A DNA stretch of 64,000 bases from Variovorax sp. PMC12 (GTDB taxonomy: Bacteria; Pseudomonadota; Gammaproteobacteria; Burkholderiales; Burkholderiaceae_C). Positions 18,301 through 27,694 of this stretch are shown here, one piece after another; the first letter of the stretch is position 1; each line of letters begins with the position of its first letter. The notes below the pieces were generated by a model that saw nothing but the letters and a program-made list of their open reading frames with translations, did no database searches and was not told the DNA's origin. The position numbers and the translations under genes are program-made. The stretch covers positions 3,359,001 to 3,423,000 of the forward strand of contig NZ_CP027773.1 in NCBI RefSeq assembly GCF_003019815.1, read 5' to 3'.

Positions 18301-19598
18301 ATGCCGTAGCCGCGCAGCAGTTCGCGCGCCGGGTCGGGCGGCGTGCCGGTCTCGGGCCTGTGGCGCTGGGCCAGCGTGAGCGAGAGATCGTCGGTCTCGT
18401 CGAAGCGGCCCTGGCGGTCGTACACGCGCACGCGGTAGTACAGCTTGCCGCTCGCTCCTTCGGCGACGCGGTTCAGCAAGCCCTCGGGCACCTGCCATTC
18501 GCCGCGCAACGCGGCGTCCAGCGGCACGGTCGCGACCAGGCGGCGCTGCATCGCCTCGTTGGCGGTGAACACGCGCAGCTCGGCCTTGCTGGTGAACAGC
18601 AGGTAGTTGCTGTAGCCGGCGAAGCGCACGGTGTCGCCGGCCACCACGGTGGTGGGCCAGGCGCTGGCGCTCAGGCGGCGCGGCTGGGAAAGGTTGTCGT
18701 ACTGCAGGCGCAGCTGGTTGCGCTCGAGCTGCACGTCGACGCAGCGCTGGCGGTCGGCGCTGTTGGTGCCGTCGCCGGCCGCGGCCTTGCCGTCGGCCGT
18801 GAGCAGCTGGCCGTCCACGCTCAGGCGCAGCGGCGCGTCGTCGGTGCCGAAGGCGGTGAAGGTGCGGCACACGCCGCGGTCGGCCGCCGCCGGCGCGGGT
18901 GCCACGGCCACTGGCGCATCGCGCCAGTACACGCGCACTTCGACGCGGCGGTTGGCGGCCCAGTTGGCGGGGTCGGTGGCGGGCGTGGCCACGGGCGCGT
19001 CGGGTCCGCGCGAGGAAGCGGCCGCCGCGTCTTCGGGCAGGCCCAGGCGCTGCGTGAGGTAGCGCGCCACCTGCTGCGCGCGCGCCAGCCCCAGCGCATG
19101 GTTGTCGGCGAAGCGTTCGCGCGACCTCGCGCTCAGCGCCTGGGTGTCGGTGTGGCCGACGATCTCGAAGCGCAGGCCGTCGCGCCCTTTCACCTGCGCG
19201 GCGATGCGGTCGAGCTGCGCGCGGTCGGCCGGCGCGAGCCCGTCGGCGCCCGATTCGAAATGCGGCACTCCGGTGTCGCTGCGCTCGGCGCCCGGCACGG
19301 GCGGCGGCGTCGGGCCCGCGGCAGCTGCCGGCGCGCTCGCGTCGCCCAGCACGAAGGTGGCCTTGGGCAGTTCGCGCTCGCTGCTGCGCGGCAGGTGGCG
19401 GGTGCCGTCTATGTCCACGGCGCGCGGGTCGGCCGCGGCCTGGTCGTGCATGCGGCCGCGCACGGCCGACTCCTGCGCGGCCGCGAGCCCCATGCCCATG
19501 CAGGCGGCGGTGACGGCGCCTGCGAGGGCGATGCGCTTGGGTAGCTTTCTTTTCATGTCGGCTCGCTGGCTCGGGTTCTGTGCGAAGGGGCGGTTCAT
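15324..19598 (-). CDS. OmpA-domain outer-membrane beta-barrel, partner of the giant repeat protein
   Basis: A 1,424-residue exported protein. A signal-like segment (basic MKRKLPKR, then an Ala-rich core ending AAAQES) lies near residues 15-43. An OmpA-like domain follows at about 110-228 (EIVGHTDTQALS, ANRRVEVRVYW). A beta-rich middle of about 280 residues leads to a large region (about 510-1424) of alternating aromatic/polar strands, typical of a beta-barrel, that ends GWFLNVLGKF with a terminal Phe. The middle contains GSLYYLRNQDITRGAERVTL and DYEIDYLQGRVLL, a pattern I associate with surface-display or cell-wall-linked outer-membrane proteins. The first ATG overlaps the stop of the giant gene and has GGAGGG upstream; the alternative start is the ATG at 19556 (MKRKLPKR). 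Function is unknown; it may anchor or export the giant protein. Confidence 0.8.
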   Translation of the reverse strand: MNRPFAQNPSQRADMKRKLPKRIALAGAVTAACMGMGLAAAQESAVRGRMHDQAAADPRAVDIDGTRHLPRSSERELPKATFVLGDASAPAAAAGPTPPPVPGAERSDTGVPHFESGADGLAPADRAQLDRIAAQVKGRDGLRFEIVGHTDTQALSARSRERFADNHALGLARAQQVARYLTQRLGLPEDAAAASSRGPDAPVATPATDPANWAANRRVEVRVYWRDAPVAVAPAPAAADRGVCRTFTAFGTDDAPLRLSVDGQLLTADGKAAAGDGTNSADRQRCVDVQLERNQLRLQYDNLSQPRRLSASAWPTTVVAGDTVRFAGYSNYLLFTSKAELRVFTANEAMQRRLVATVPLDAALRGEWQVPEGLLNRVAEGASGKLYYRVRVYDRQGRFDETDDLSLTLAQRHRPETGTPPDPARELLRGYGMNNIAIANIPLSAGTVTASGAAIRPGETVRALGFAVPVDESGRFVFQQLVPRRVQTGEIAVTDAQGATRAYRRDFELPASDWFFVGQADLTVGSNSVSGPAAIMTNDKNRYGGGGWSEGRIAGYAKGQLNDRWTLTASVDTEERPLKELFRNLDRKDPTSLFRRFDPEDSWTTFGDDSTAIQDAPTQGRFYLRVDDGRSQAMWGNFKLNFGDTELTRVSRGLYGFHGRYLGEESTSFGEARLKIDAFAAEPGTLAAREEFRGTGGSLYYLRNQDITRGAERVTLEIRDKDSGFVLKRTQLVPSSDYEIDYLQGRVLLSAPLPSLSDDGSLVRAGGFTGMPTYLVVDYEYTPLTTSLDTLAVGGRVSWWANDHVGVGVTASRQDQIGGDQRLAGADLTLRKTENTYFKGEFARSKGPGTGQLDSMDGGFSFTGRNGAVGNTLGNGPTGSASAWRLEGQADLGDFDIRGGGRVSAYAQSRDAGFSAPGQYASNATRQFGVQATVPFGEKAENGELRLKADRRDERDGYNSSVFDAQYSLALTPEWKLGLGLRYDEKTGDALITSPSLPTTQAVSGERADAAVQLEYTGSDRWSAYGFTQKTLRRTGTRLENDRLGFGGRYRVNDKLALRGELSTGDGGFAGKAGVDYQYDDRSNLYMTYVSDTGRTDENLIGRGGTLVTGVRSRVGDGLTMFTEHRQATGTQPGLTHAYGVQYAPDTRWTFGVNFENGWVGAETLGATRREAVAFTTGYSSERLKYSGGLEYRKDRTTSETRTSWLLKNSFTWKVDDDSRWLGKFNWADSDSSTGVLAAAKYTEAMLGYALRPAFNDRLNLLFKYTFLYDLSSPGQVVSSGVDSSLGTVSTTAVDYQQRSHVFAIDATWDLNERWTLGGKYAWRRGDLRASRDSSAPWFKSSAELAVLRVDWKLVRNWDWMVEWRSLRARELQDRKNGWVTAAYYHVNENLKVGVGYNFTDYSDNLTDMSYRSKGWFLNVLGKF

Positions 19599-22500
19599 GG
19601 CTTGCCGCCCTCCGGCGTGGCGGCGGGCACCAGTTCGACCTCGACGTCGAGGTTGAACAGCGGCGGCGCGTTGCCGTCGGCGCGGGCGCGCTGCTCGCCC
19701 AGCTGCTTCCAGCGCGCGAGCACCGCGGCCTTCACCGCGTCGGTGCGCTGGCGGCCGAGCGATGCGGGCTCGCCGGGCGCGGCGCGGTAGGCCAGCCGCA
19801 GCAACGATGTCTTCTCCGCCAGCACGCTCACCGTGCGGTCGAGCTCGGGCACGAAGCCGGCGCGCAGCGCGGCGCCGCCGTCCTCGAAGGCCGCGCCCTG
19901 CAGCGCGAGCCGCACCACGCGGTGCACGGTGGCGCCGAAGTTGATCTTCAGCACCTTGCCGCGCGTGGCGCGCTCGGCCGCCGGGTTCTCGCTGGTGGTG
20001 CGATAGCCCGAGGGCAGCGTGCGCTCGTCGAGCTTCAGCACCAGGTTGCTGCCGGTGCCTTCCTTCGGAATGGCGGCGCAGGCGATGTGGTAGCGGCCCT
20101 CGGCGTCGGTGGTCACCAGCACGCCGTTGACGGTGGCGATGCGCACGTTCGCGATGCCGGGCTCGCCGTCGTCCTGGTAGCCGTTGGCGTTCTTGTCGTC
20201 GTAGACCTTGCCGATCACGTCGGTGCAGTCGAACAGCGCGTCGGGCACCACGCGCACGGTGGCGGTGGCCAGGTTCGACAAGGTGCGGCCGCCCACGCCC
20301 TGCGTGGCGACGACCTGGTTGACGAACTCGCCCTCGCCCACGCCGACCCCCACGCCCGCGACCATCAGGTATTCCTTGGTCTCGTTGGGCGCGAAGTTCT
20401 GGCCGGGCACCACCAGCTGGCGGCCGTTGAGCTGCGGCACCACCGGCAGCGCCACGCCACCCGGCAGGCTGCGCACGGTCAGCGAGCCCGGCACGTAGCG
20501 GAAGCCCGGCGGCAGCGTGTCGACCACGGCCACGCCCGGCACGGGGTTGCCGCGCGTGTTGCGCGCCGTGATGCGGTACGGCAGCAGCTCGCCCTTCTTC
20601 ACGGTGAGCTTCGAGGTGGTCTTGCGCAGCTCGATGAGCGTGGCGTCCGACGGGTCCAGCGGGATGTTGTTGGCCACCACGTGCTGGCCGCCGCCGCCCG
20701 GCATCTGGAACACCATGTAGTAGCCCGCGCCGGGCACCAGCGCCGCGCCGGGGCTCACCACGCAGGGGTTGGTCTGCGAGGGCGCCGGGCCGTTGGGCGG
20801 CGGTGAGCACGACTGCGTGCCCAGCGCGCCGGCGGCCGCCGGGTAGATCGACGACGGCAGGTAGTTGCCCGGCGGCGTCACCACCAGGCGGTACTCGCCG
20901 GCCGGTGCGCCCGGCAGCACGAAGAAGTCGTAGTAGCCCGACGGGCCGGTCGTGTAGCTGTCGCGGCCGTCGAACAGGTGCTGCGCCGGATCGAAGCCGG
21001 GCGGGCCCACAAGCCGCACCACGGCGCCGGGCACGGGCGTGCCGCTGACGCTGTCGTACACCACGCCGCCCGGGTCGTACGGCAAGTCCTGCTTCTGCAC
21101 GTTGGCGCCGGGGTTCACGCGCACCTTGATGGTGAAGCGCGGATCGCTCGGCGAGGGCGTGGGGTACGGGGCGCCGGCGCCGTTCTGCGATGCGTCGGTC
21201 GGCCACACGCCGCCCACGTAGCGGCCGTCGGGCGAGCGGAAGCGCACGCGGTATTCGCCGGGCACGAGGTCGCCGAAGCGGTAGCCGCCGTCGGCCGCGG
21301 TGGTCACGCTGTAGAGCACGGTGGCCGCGTTCTCGGCGCAGGCGTTGCCGCCGTCGGCGCAGCGCAGCAGCTCCACGGTCCAGCCTTCGCCGTTGCCTTC
21401 GCCCGAATCGCGGCTGCGGTTGTGGTTCTGGTCGAACCACACGTTGCCGGTGAGCGAGGCGGGCTGGCTGCTGTGCTCTGTGAAGTCGTAGCCGGTGCCG
21501 CGCGCGTCGAGCCCCGTGATGTTCACGCGGATCTGGTTCGGGCCCTGCGCGGTGCCGCCCAGGGTGCCGGGCACGGCGATGCCGTCCTCGTAGCCGGCGG
21601 GCTGCGTCTCGGTGACGGTGTAGCCGCCGCTGCCGGGCAGCGGCAGGCCGGGCAGCTCGTAGCGGCCGTTGGCATCGGTGACGGCGGTGCGCGTCACCGG
21701 CTGGCCCGCCGCGTCGGTGCCGGTGAGCGTGATGGTCACGCCCGGAATGGGCAGGTCCTGCGGCTCGCGCGTGCCGTTGCGGTTGGCGTCGTTGTAGACG
21801 GTGCCCGCCAGCGATGCGCCGCGCTCGCCGAAGTTGTAGTTGTCGCCGTTGCCGCCGCGGTACGCGATGGCGCCGATGACGTCGTTGCCCAGCGTGCCGC
21901 TGGGCACGCCGTCGAGCGTGCCCACGGCGTCGAGGCCGTCGGCATAGGTCACGGGCTGCGTCTCGCGGATGGTGTAGCCCGCGGCGTCGGCCGGCAGCAG
22001 GCCGGTGAAGACGTAGCGGCCGGTGGCGTCGGTGACCACAGTGGCGTTCACCGCCAGGCCGCTGGCCGAGCGGCCGGTCAGCGTGAGCGTGACGCCGGCA
22101 ATGCCGGGCTCGCCGGCCTGGCGCACGCCGTCGTTGTTGTTGTCGACGTACACCCAGCCCGCGATCTGGCCGCCGCGCTCGCCGAAGTTGTAGTCGATGC
22201 CCACGTCTTCCGACACCAGCGCGATGCCGCCGAAACGGTCGTTCACGTTGCCCGGGTTGGCCACGCCGCGCGCAGCGCCGTTCACGATGCCGAGCGACTC
22301 GGGGCCGTCGGCCACGCCGGCGGGCTGCGTCTCGTCGATCTGGTAGGTGCCGGGCACGAGCTTGTCGAACAGGTAGCCGCCGTCGGCGCCGGTCTGCACC
22401 GTGCGGTCCACGGCGTTGCCCAGGAAGTCGGTGCCGGTGACGCGCACCGTGGTGCCGGCGATGCCGGGCTCGCCGCTGTCGCGCACGCCGTTCGACGGCG

Positions 22501-25500
22501 CCACGTCGGCATACACGTAGCCGGCCAGGCTCGCGGGTTTCACGGCCGAGAAGTTGTTGCCGGCCGAGCCCGCGCCCACCGCGCCGAGCACGATGTTCTG
22601 GATCACGTTGGCGGTCGAGCCGTTGGGCCCGTTGCTCACGCCGCTGCCGCCGGTGGGCACGCTGCCCGCCGTGCTGCCCGCGCCGCTGACGTTGCCTGCG
22701 CGCGTGATGCCGGGCTCGTAGCCCTGCGGGCGCGTCTCGGTCACGGTGTAGCTGCCGGGCGCGAGGTTCGGGAAGCTGTAGTCGCCGCTGGCGTCGGTGG
22801 TGGTGGTGCGCGTGACGCTCTGGCCGTTGACGTCGGTGCCCGTGAGCGTGATGGTCACGCCCGCGATGCCCGGCTCGCCCGGCGCGTTCTGCGCGCCGTT
22901 GCCGTTGCGGTCGTAGTACACGCGGCCCGAGATGCCGCCCGGCAGCAGCTCGCCGAAGTAGTACTCGCCCTGCACCAGCGGCACGTTGGTGCCCGAGACG
23001 GTCACGCCGGTGATGGCGTTGCCGCCTGCCTGCGGCGTGCCGGGCAGTGCGTTGTTGTTGGCCTTGCCCGGCGCATAGTTGGCCGGCTGCGTCTCGGTGA
23101 TGGTGTAGCCGCCGGCGCCCGAAGGCGGCACGTTGCGGAACTCGTAGCCGCCGTCCACGCCGGTGGCCACCGCGACGATGTTCACCGGGTTGCCCGCGGC
23201 GTCGGTGCCCGTGAGGCGCAGCTCCACGTTCGGGATGCCGGTGTCGCCTGCCTGCGGCACGCCGTCGTTGTTGGCATCGACGAACACGCGCACGCTGACG
23301 CGGCTGAGCAGCTCGCCGAAGTCGTAGCCGGTGGCGTTGACGTTGGAGCGCAAGGCGATGGCGCTCACCACGTCGTTGCCCAGTGTGCCGCCGGCCGTGC
23401 CGGCCGCGTCGCTGCCGTCGGCGAAGCCCGCGGGCTGGGTTTCGGTCAGCGTGTAGTTGCCGGGCGTGAGATTGGCGAAGGCGTAGTTGCCGGTGCCGGT
23501 GGCCGTGGTGGTGGTCTTCGACACCGCATTGCCGAACATGTCGGTGCCGGTGAGCGTGACGGTCACGCCTGCGATGCCGGGGTCGCCCGCGCTCGCGGCG
23601 TTGCTGTAGTCGGCGTCCTGGTAGACGCGGCCTGCGAGGCTGGACGCGCGCACTTCGCCGAAGTTGTTGGCCGACGAGGTGCCGCCCGTGCCGAGCACGA
23701 TGTTGTCGATGCGGTTGGCGTTGGAGCCGTTCGGGCCGCTGGTGACGCCCGCGCCGCCGGTGGGCACGCTGCCTTGCGCGCTGCCCGCGCCGGTGACGCT
23801 CCCCGCGCGGGTGATGCCCGGCAGGTACGCGGCGGGCTGGTCCTCGACCACGTTGTAGGTGCCGGCGGGCACGGTGAAGCCCCAGTTGCCGTTGCCGTCC
23901 GTGGTGGTGGTGAGCAGGACGGCATTGCCCAGGTAGTCGGTGCCGGTCAGGCGCATGGTGACGCCGGCGATGCCGGACTCGTCGCCGTCGATCTGGCCGT
24001 TGCCGTTCAGGTCTTCATACACGCGGCCGGACAGCGCGCTGTTCTGCACCGTGACCCGGCCTTCGTTGAAGTTGTTGCCGGCGTTGGGGTCGGCGCCGCC
24101 GTTGGTGTCGCCCGAGCCGGTGGTGACGATGTGCGCGCGGTTGACGATGTCCGTGCCGTTGGCCGGCGGATTGCCGCTCGCGAAGCGCACCGGAATGCGC
24201 ACGGTGGCGGTGCCGTTGGCGGGCATCGAGGTGATCGCGCAAGTCACCGCCGTGCCGCCGGAGGCGCCGGTGCAGATGGGCGCCGCGGGCGTGAAGCTGC
24301 CGCCGGTCACGGTGAACACGGGCGTGCCGTCCAGCACCAGGGCCGCGGGCAGCGTGTCGGTGAAGCTGGTGGTCTCGGCGCTGTCGGGGCCGTTGTTGCG
24401 CAGCTGCACGAACCAGTCGAAGGGCTGGCCCGACGACGCGGTAGTCAGCGGCGTGCTGGTGCCCTTGACCACGGCCGCCTTCGAGACCACCTGCACGTCG
24501 GCCTTGAAGCGGAAGGTGGTGTTCTCGGCCACCGTGTTGTTGCCCTGCACCGCGTCGTAGACGTTGCGCGCGGCGTCGAAGAAATCGACCTTGGCGTTGT
24601 TCTGGAACGTACCGCGCGACACGCCGCGCAGCACCACGCGGAACTGCAGCGAATTGATGTCGCCGGTGGCGGTGGCGCCGGCGCCGCCGAGCGTCGGAAT
24701 GGTGAACACCACCTGTCCGCCGGCCGAGCCGATGGCCGCGCCGCCGGCCAGCGCGAAGCTGGTGCCTGCCGGCGCATCCGCCGGGATGCTCACCGACACC
24801 AGCGTGGGCGCTGCCTCGCCGTTGGGGCCGGGCAGCGGCAGCAGGTCGATCATGCGCACGTCTTCCGCGGTCGACGCGCTGTTGTTCGACACCGTGATGG
24901 TGTAGCCCACGTCGTCGCCCACGTTCACGGGATCGACGTCGTCGCGCTTGGTGACCACCAGGTCGTACACCGGCGCGGTGATCGTGGCCGGCACCGACGC
25001 GTCGTTGTTGGCCGTGCTGAGCTCCGGCGTTGCCGTGGAGATGTGCACGTTGTTGGTCACCGTGGTGCCGTTGAGCACGTACAGCGGACGCACGCGCACC
25101 GTGACGGTCTGCTGCACGTTGCGGTCGAGCGAGGTCCAGGCGCACTCGAGCTGGTTGTTGGTGGTGCCGGTGCCGGTGGGTTGCGTGGTGCTGGGCTTGG
25201 TGGTGCAGCTGCCGCCGCCCGAGGCGTCGGCCGAGATGAACATCAGCCCGGCCGGCAGCGTGTCGACCACGTGCACGTCGTAGGCGCGGCTGAGGCTGCC
25301 CTGCGCCAGGCTCTGGTTGCGGGCCGTGAGCGTGTAGGTGAGCAGCTGGCCGACCGGCACCGAGCCGGGGCTGGCCGACTTGGTGACCACCACGTCGCTG
25401 CGCGCGGTCAGGTAGGCGGTGGTGCTGCCGTCGTTGTTGGCCAGGTTGGGGTCGGCCGGCGTGGCCGCCACGGCGCGCGCCGTGTTGTTGATCTGGAAGC

Positions 25501-27694
25501 CGTGGTCGGTGGCCGATGCGCCGTCACCGTAGTGCCGGGCGACGACCTGGATGACCGGGCACAGCGGCAAGGCGCTGGCGGGGGCGGTGCTGGCGCGGCA
25601 GACCGGCAGGGTCGACAGCGTGCAACCGGAGAGCGAGGCGTTGCCGAAGCCGCCGCCGTTTGCAGGCAGCGCACAGGTACCGCTGAAGGTGCCGGCGTTG
25701 GCCGTCTGCGAGACGCTGCCGGCGCCGATCACCTGCGCGAAGGTGTCGGTGACGACGACGCTCTGCGCCTCGGAGGGCCCGTCGTTCACCACCTCGATCT
25801 GCCACGTGACGTCCTGGCCCGCGACCTGGCGGTTGCCGGCGCTGTCGCCGATGCCCACCACGCGCTTGAGCACCCGCACGTCGGCGGCGGTGGCGTTGTC
25901 GTTCACGCCGGTGCCCAGGCTCGTGCAGTCGTTGCCGGTGTTGGCGTCGGGGTCGGCGCCGAGCGTGGGCGCGGCGGCGGGCAGCGCCACGTTCACGCAC
26001 ATGGTGTTGACGACCTGGCCGCCGCCCGGCGGCAGCGCCGGGATGGTGGCGTTCACGATGATGTAGCCGCCGTTGCGCGCGCTGCTGCCGTTCGACTGGT
26101 CAACGCCGATGTCGGCCGTGAGCGTGCGGGTGCAGGTCACCGTCGCGGGGCCGGGCACGGGCACGGCGGGCGTGGGCACGACGGTGGCGCCGCCCTTGGT
26201 CACCGTGCAGGTGTAGCCGTCGCGCTGCGTGACGCTGTTGATCTGCACGCCGGCAGGCACGTCGTCCACCAGCTGGATGGTGCTTCCCGCCAGCAGGCGC
26301 GTGCCGCCCAGGTTGGTGCTGCCGACCTGGTAGTCGAAGGCCTGGCCCAGCGGCACGTTGTTCTGCGGCCAGCTGCGGCGCTTGTCGGCGCGGAAGTCGG
26401 CGGAAGAAGGCGCCACGTCGACCGGCACGCTGCCGGTGGCCGAACTGACGATGGGGCCCGTCGCGTTCACCGTGGCTTCGTTGACGACGCCGGTGCCGGC
26501 AGTCATGGCGATGACCGGCACCAGGATGTCGCCGAGCGCCACGCTGGCGCCGTTGTTGCCGCCGATGTTGCTGCGCGTGCAGCTCACCGTCTGGCCGCTG
26601 ACGGAGCAGCTCCAGCCGGCGGGCGGGTTGATCGGCGTCTGGATCGCGAAGTTGGCGGGAATGGTGTCGGTCAGCGTCACGCCGGTGGGCGGGCTGCCGC
26701 TGAAGCTGGGGCTCAGCTTGAAGTTGAAGCGCTGGCCGACCAGCACCTGGCCGCCGTCATGGCTCTTGGCGAGCGCCAGCACGTAGCCCGCGGTCACGGT
26801 GGTGTTGGCCGTGGCGCTGTTGTTGGTGGAAACGCCGTCGCCCACGGAGCCCGCCGGCGCCACGGCCGGCTGGTGCGTGATGGTGGAGCCCGCGCCCGCG
26901 GTGACCACGCCGTTGATGCTGAAGGTGCGCGTGTTGCTGCCAGCCGTTGCCGGCGTGGCCGGCACGTTGCAGGTCAGCTGGCTCCCGCTGACCGAGCAGC
27001 CGGACGGCAGGTTGGTGTTGGAGACCGTCAGGCCCGTGGGAATGGGATAGGTCAGCGTCGAGCCGGTGCTGGTGTCCGGGCCGTTGTTGGTGACCGTGAA
27101 GACGATCGGCACCGTCGAGCCGCTCGGCGCGGTGACGGGCGCACTGATGGCCACGGCCACGTCGGCGCCCTGGTTGACGGTGATGGCCTTGGTCTCGCTG
27201 GCGCCGCCGCCGCTGGGCTCGGCGGTCACGGTCAGCGTGCCCTGCGTCTGCGTGCGCAGCAGCACCTTGAAATCGAGCCGCTCGTTGGCCGCGAGCGTGA
27301 TGCCCGAGCAGGTCAGCGTGCCCTGTCCGGCCGAACCCACGGCCACGTCGGCGGTGCAGGTGCCGGAAGGGACCGCGGAGGTGCCCATGTAGATAGCGTT
27401 GGCGGGAATCGTGTAGGTGAACGAGGCGCCCGGCGCGCCGATCGGCAGGCTGTCGGAGTCGGCGACGGTGACCGTGCTGGTGACCGTGCCGCCGGCGGGA
27501 AGAATGTCGGGGTCGTGGACCAGGCTCGATATCTGCGGCACCGCGTGCGCGCCCGCGGCGAGCAGCAGCCCCGCCAGCGGTACGGCAAGCCTGGCCAGCG
27601 TGCGCCGCCAGCGCCCCGAGGGCGCCTGCGCGCAGGTGGAGAACAGGTCGCGTCGCACCGACGCGACCGGCAGATTCGATGGGGTGCTGGACAT
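19595..27694 (-). CDS. giant DUF11 / SdrD-B-like repeat surface protein
   Basis: A 2,699-residue exported protein. A long N-terminus with a hydrophobic signal (LAVPLAGLLLAAGAHAV) precedes DUF11-type Ig-like repeats over roughly residues 60-1190 (recurring NNGPS/NNGPD and VVDTLP-type motifs). At least eight SdrD-B/Cna-B-like modules follow at about 1215-2170, each opening with GxVYxDxNxNGxxxxGExG Ca2+-loop-like motifs and closing with YxVxExQP. Another such module lies near 2500. The last ~107 residues resemble a degenerate OmpA domain (AFEDGGAALRAGFVPELDR, LGRQRTDAVKAAVL). No LPXTG sorting signal is present, as expected for a Gram-negative. ATG 27694 is chosen because GAGGGA lies upstream; 27736 is an alternative. 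Modules 1 and 4 share a near-identical GITRAG...SVPTGG block, evidence of internal duplication. Adhesin or matrix role is inferred. Confidence 0.85.
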   Translation of the reverse strand: MSSTPSNLPVASVRRDLFSTCAQAPSGRWRRTLARLAVPLAGLLLAAGAHAVPQISSLVHDPDILPAGGTVTSTVTVADSDSLPIGAPGASFTYTIPANAIYMGTSAVPSGTCTADVAVGSAGQGTLTCSGITLAANERLDFKVLLRTQTQGTLTVTAEPSGGGASETKAITVNQGADVAVAISAPVTAPSGSTVPIVFTVTNNGPDTSTGSTLTYPIPTGLTVSNTNLPSGCSVSGSQLTCNVPATPATAGSNTRTFSINGVVTAGAGSTITHQPAVAPAGSVGDGVSTNNSATANTTVTAGYVLALAKSHDGGQVLVGQRFNFKLSPSFSGSPPTGVTLTDTIPANFAIQTPINPPAGWSCSVSGQTVSCTRSNIGGNNGASVALGDILVPVIAMTAGTGVVNEATVNATGPIVSSATGSVPVDVAPSSADFRADKRRSWPQNNVPLGQAFDYQVGSTNLGGTRLLAGSTIQLVDDVPAGVQINSVTQRDGYTCTVTKGGATVVPTPAVPVPGPATVTCTRTLTADIGVDQSNGSSARNGGYIIVNATIPALPPGGGQVVNTMCVNVALPAAAPTLGADPDANTGNDCTSLGTGVNDNATAADVRVLKRVVGIGDSAGNRQVAGQDVTWQIEVVNDGPSEAQSVVVTDTFAQVIGAGSVSQTANAGTFSGTCALPANGGGFGNASLSGCTLSTLPVCRASTAPASALPLCPVIQVVARHYGDGASATDHGFQINNTARAVAATPADPNLANNDGSTTAYLTARSDVVVTKSASPGSVPVGQLLTYTLTARNQSLAQGSLSRAYDVHVVDTLPAGLMFISADASGGGSCTTKPSTTQPTGTGTTNNQLECAWTSLDRNVQQTVTVRVRPLYVLNGTTVTNNVHISTATPELSTANNDASVPATITAPVYDLVVTKRDDVDPVNVGDDVGYTITVSNNSASTAEDVRMIDLLPLPGPNGEAAPTLVSVSIPADAPAGTSFALAGGAAIGSAGGQVVFTIPTLGGAGATATGDINSLQFRVVLRGVSRGTFQNNAKVDFFDAARNVYDAVQGNNTVAENTTFRFKADVQVVSKAAVVKGTSTPLTTASSGQPFDWFVQLRNNGPDSAETTSFTDTLPAALVLDGTPVFTVTGGSFTPAAPICTGASGGTAVTCAITSMPANGTATVRIPVRFASGNPPANGTDIVNRAHIVTTGSGDTNGGADPNAGNNFNEGRVTVQNSALSGRVYEDLNGNGQIDGDESGIAGVTMRLTGTDYLGNAVLLTTTTDGNGNWGFTVPAGTYNVVEDQPAAYLPGITRAGSVTGAGSAQGSVPTGGAGVTSGPNGSNANRIDNIVLGTGGTSSANNFGEVRASSLAGRVYQDADYSNAASAGDPGIAGVTVTLTGTDMFGNAVSKTTTTATGTGNYAFANLTPGNYTLTETQPAGFADGSDAAGTAGGTLGNDVVSAIALRSNVNATGYDFGELLSRVSVRVFVDANNDGVPQAGDTGIPNVELRLTGTDAAGNPVNIVAVATGVDGGYEFRNVPPSGAGGYTITETQPANYAPGKANNNALPGTPQAGGNAITGVTVSGTNVPLVQGEYYFGELLPGGISGRVYYDRNGNGAQNAPGEPGIAGVTITLTGTDVNGQSVTRTTTTDASGDYSFPNLAPGSYTVTETRPQGYEPGITRAGNVSGAGSTAGSVPTGGSGVSNGPNGSTANVIQNIVLGAVGAGSAGNNFSAVKPASLAGYVYADVAPSNGVRDSGEPGIAGTTVRVTGTDFLGNAVDRTVQTGADGGYLFDKLVPGTYQIDETQPAGVADGPESLGIVNGAARGVANPGNVNDRFGGIALVSEDVGIDYNFGERGGQIAGWVYVDNNNDGVRQAGEPGIAGVTLTLTGRSASGLAVNATVVTDATGRYVFTGLLPADAAGYTIRETQPVTYADGLDAVGTLDGVPSGTLGNDVIGAIAYRGGNGDNYNFGERGASLAGTVYNDANRNGTREPQDLPIPGVTITLTGTDAAGQPVTRTAVTDANGRYELPGLPLPGSGGYTVTETQPAGYEDGIAVPGTLGGTAQGPNQIRVNITGLDARGTGYDFTEHSSQPASLTGNVWFDQNHNRSRDSGEGNGEGWTVELLRCADGGNACAENAATVLYSVTTAADGGYRFGDLVPGEYRVRFRSPDGRYVGGVWPTDASQNGAGAPYPTPSPSDPRFTIKVRVNPGANVQKQDLPYDPGGVVYDSVSGTPVPGAVVRLVGPPGFDPAQHLFDGRDSYTTGPSGYYDFFVLPGAPAGEYRLVVTPPGNYLPSSIYPAAAGALGTQSCSPPPNGPAPSQTNPCVVSPGAALVPGAGYYMVFQMPGGGGQHVVANNIPLDPSDATLIELRKTTSKLTVKKGELLPYRITARNTRGNPVPGVAVVDTLPPGFRYVPGSLTVRSLPGGVALPVVPQLNGRQLVVPGQNFAPNETKEYLMVAGVGVGVGEGEFVNQVVATQGVGGRTLSNLATATVRVVPDALFDCTDVIGKVYDDKNANGYQDDGEPGIANVRIATVNGVLVTTDAEGRYHIACAAIPKEGTGSNLVLKLDERTLPSGYRTTSENPAAERATRGKVLKINFGATVHRVVRLALQGAAFEDGGAALRAGFVPELDRTVSVLAEKTSLLRLAYRAAPGEPASLGRQRTDAVKAAVLARWKQLGEQRARADGNAPPLFNLDVEVELVPAATPEGGKP

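Noticed and set aside
21360..24040. A CRISPR array or other DNA repeat array.
   Set aside because: The periodicity is of protein modules (about 110-140 codons) with diverged DNA; no short direct repeats and spacers.
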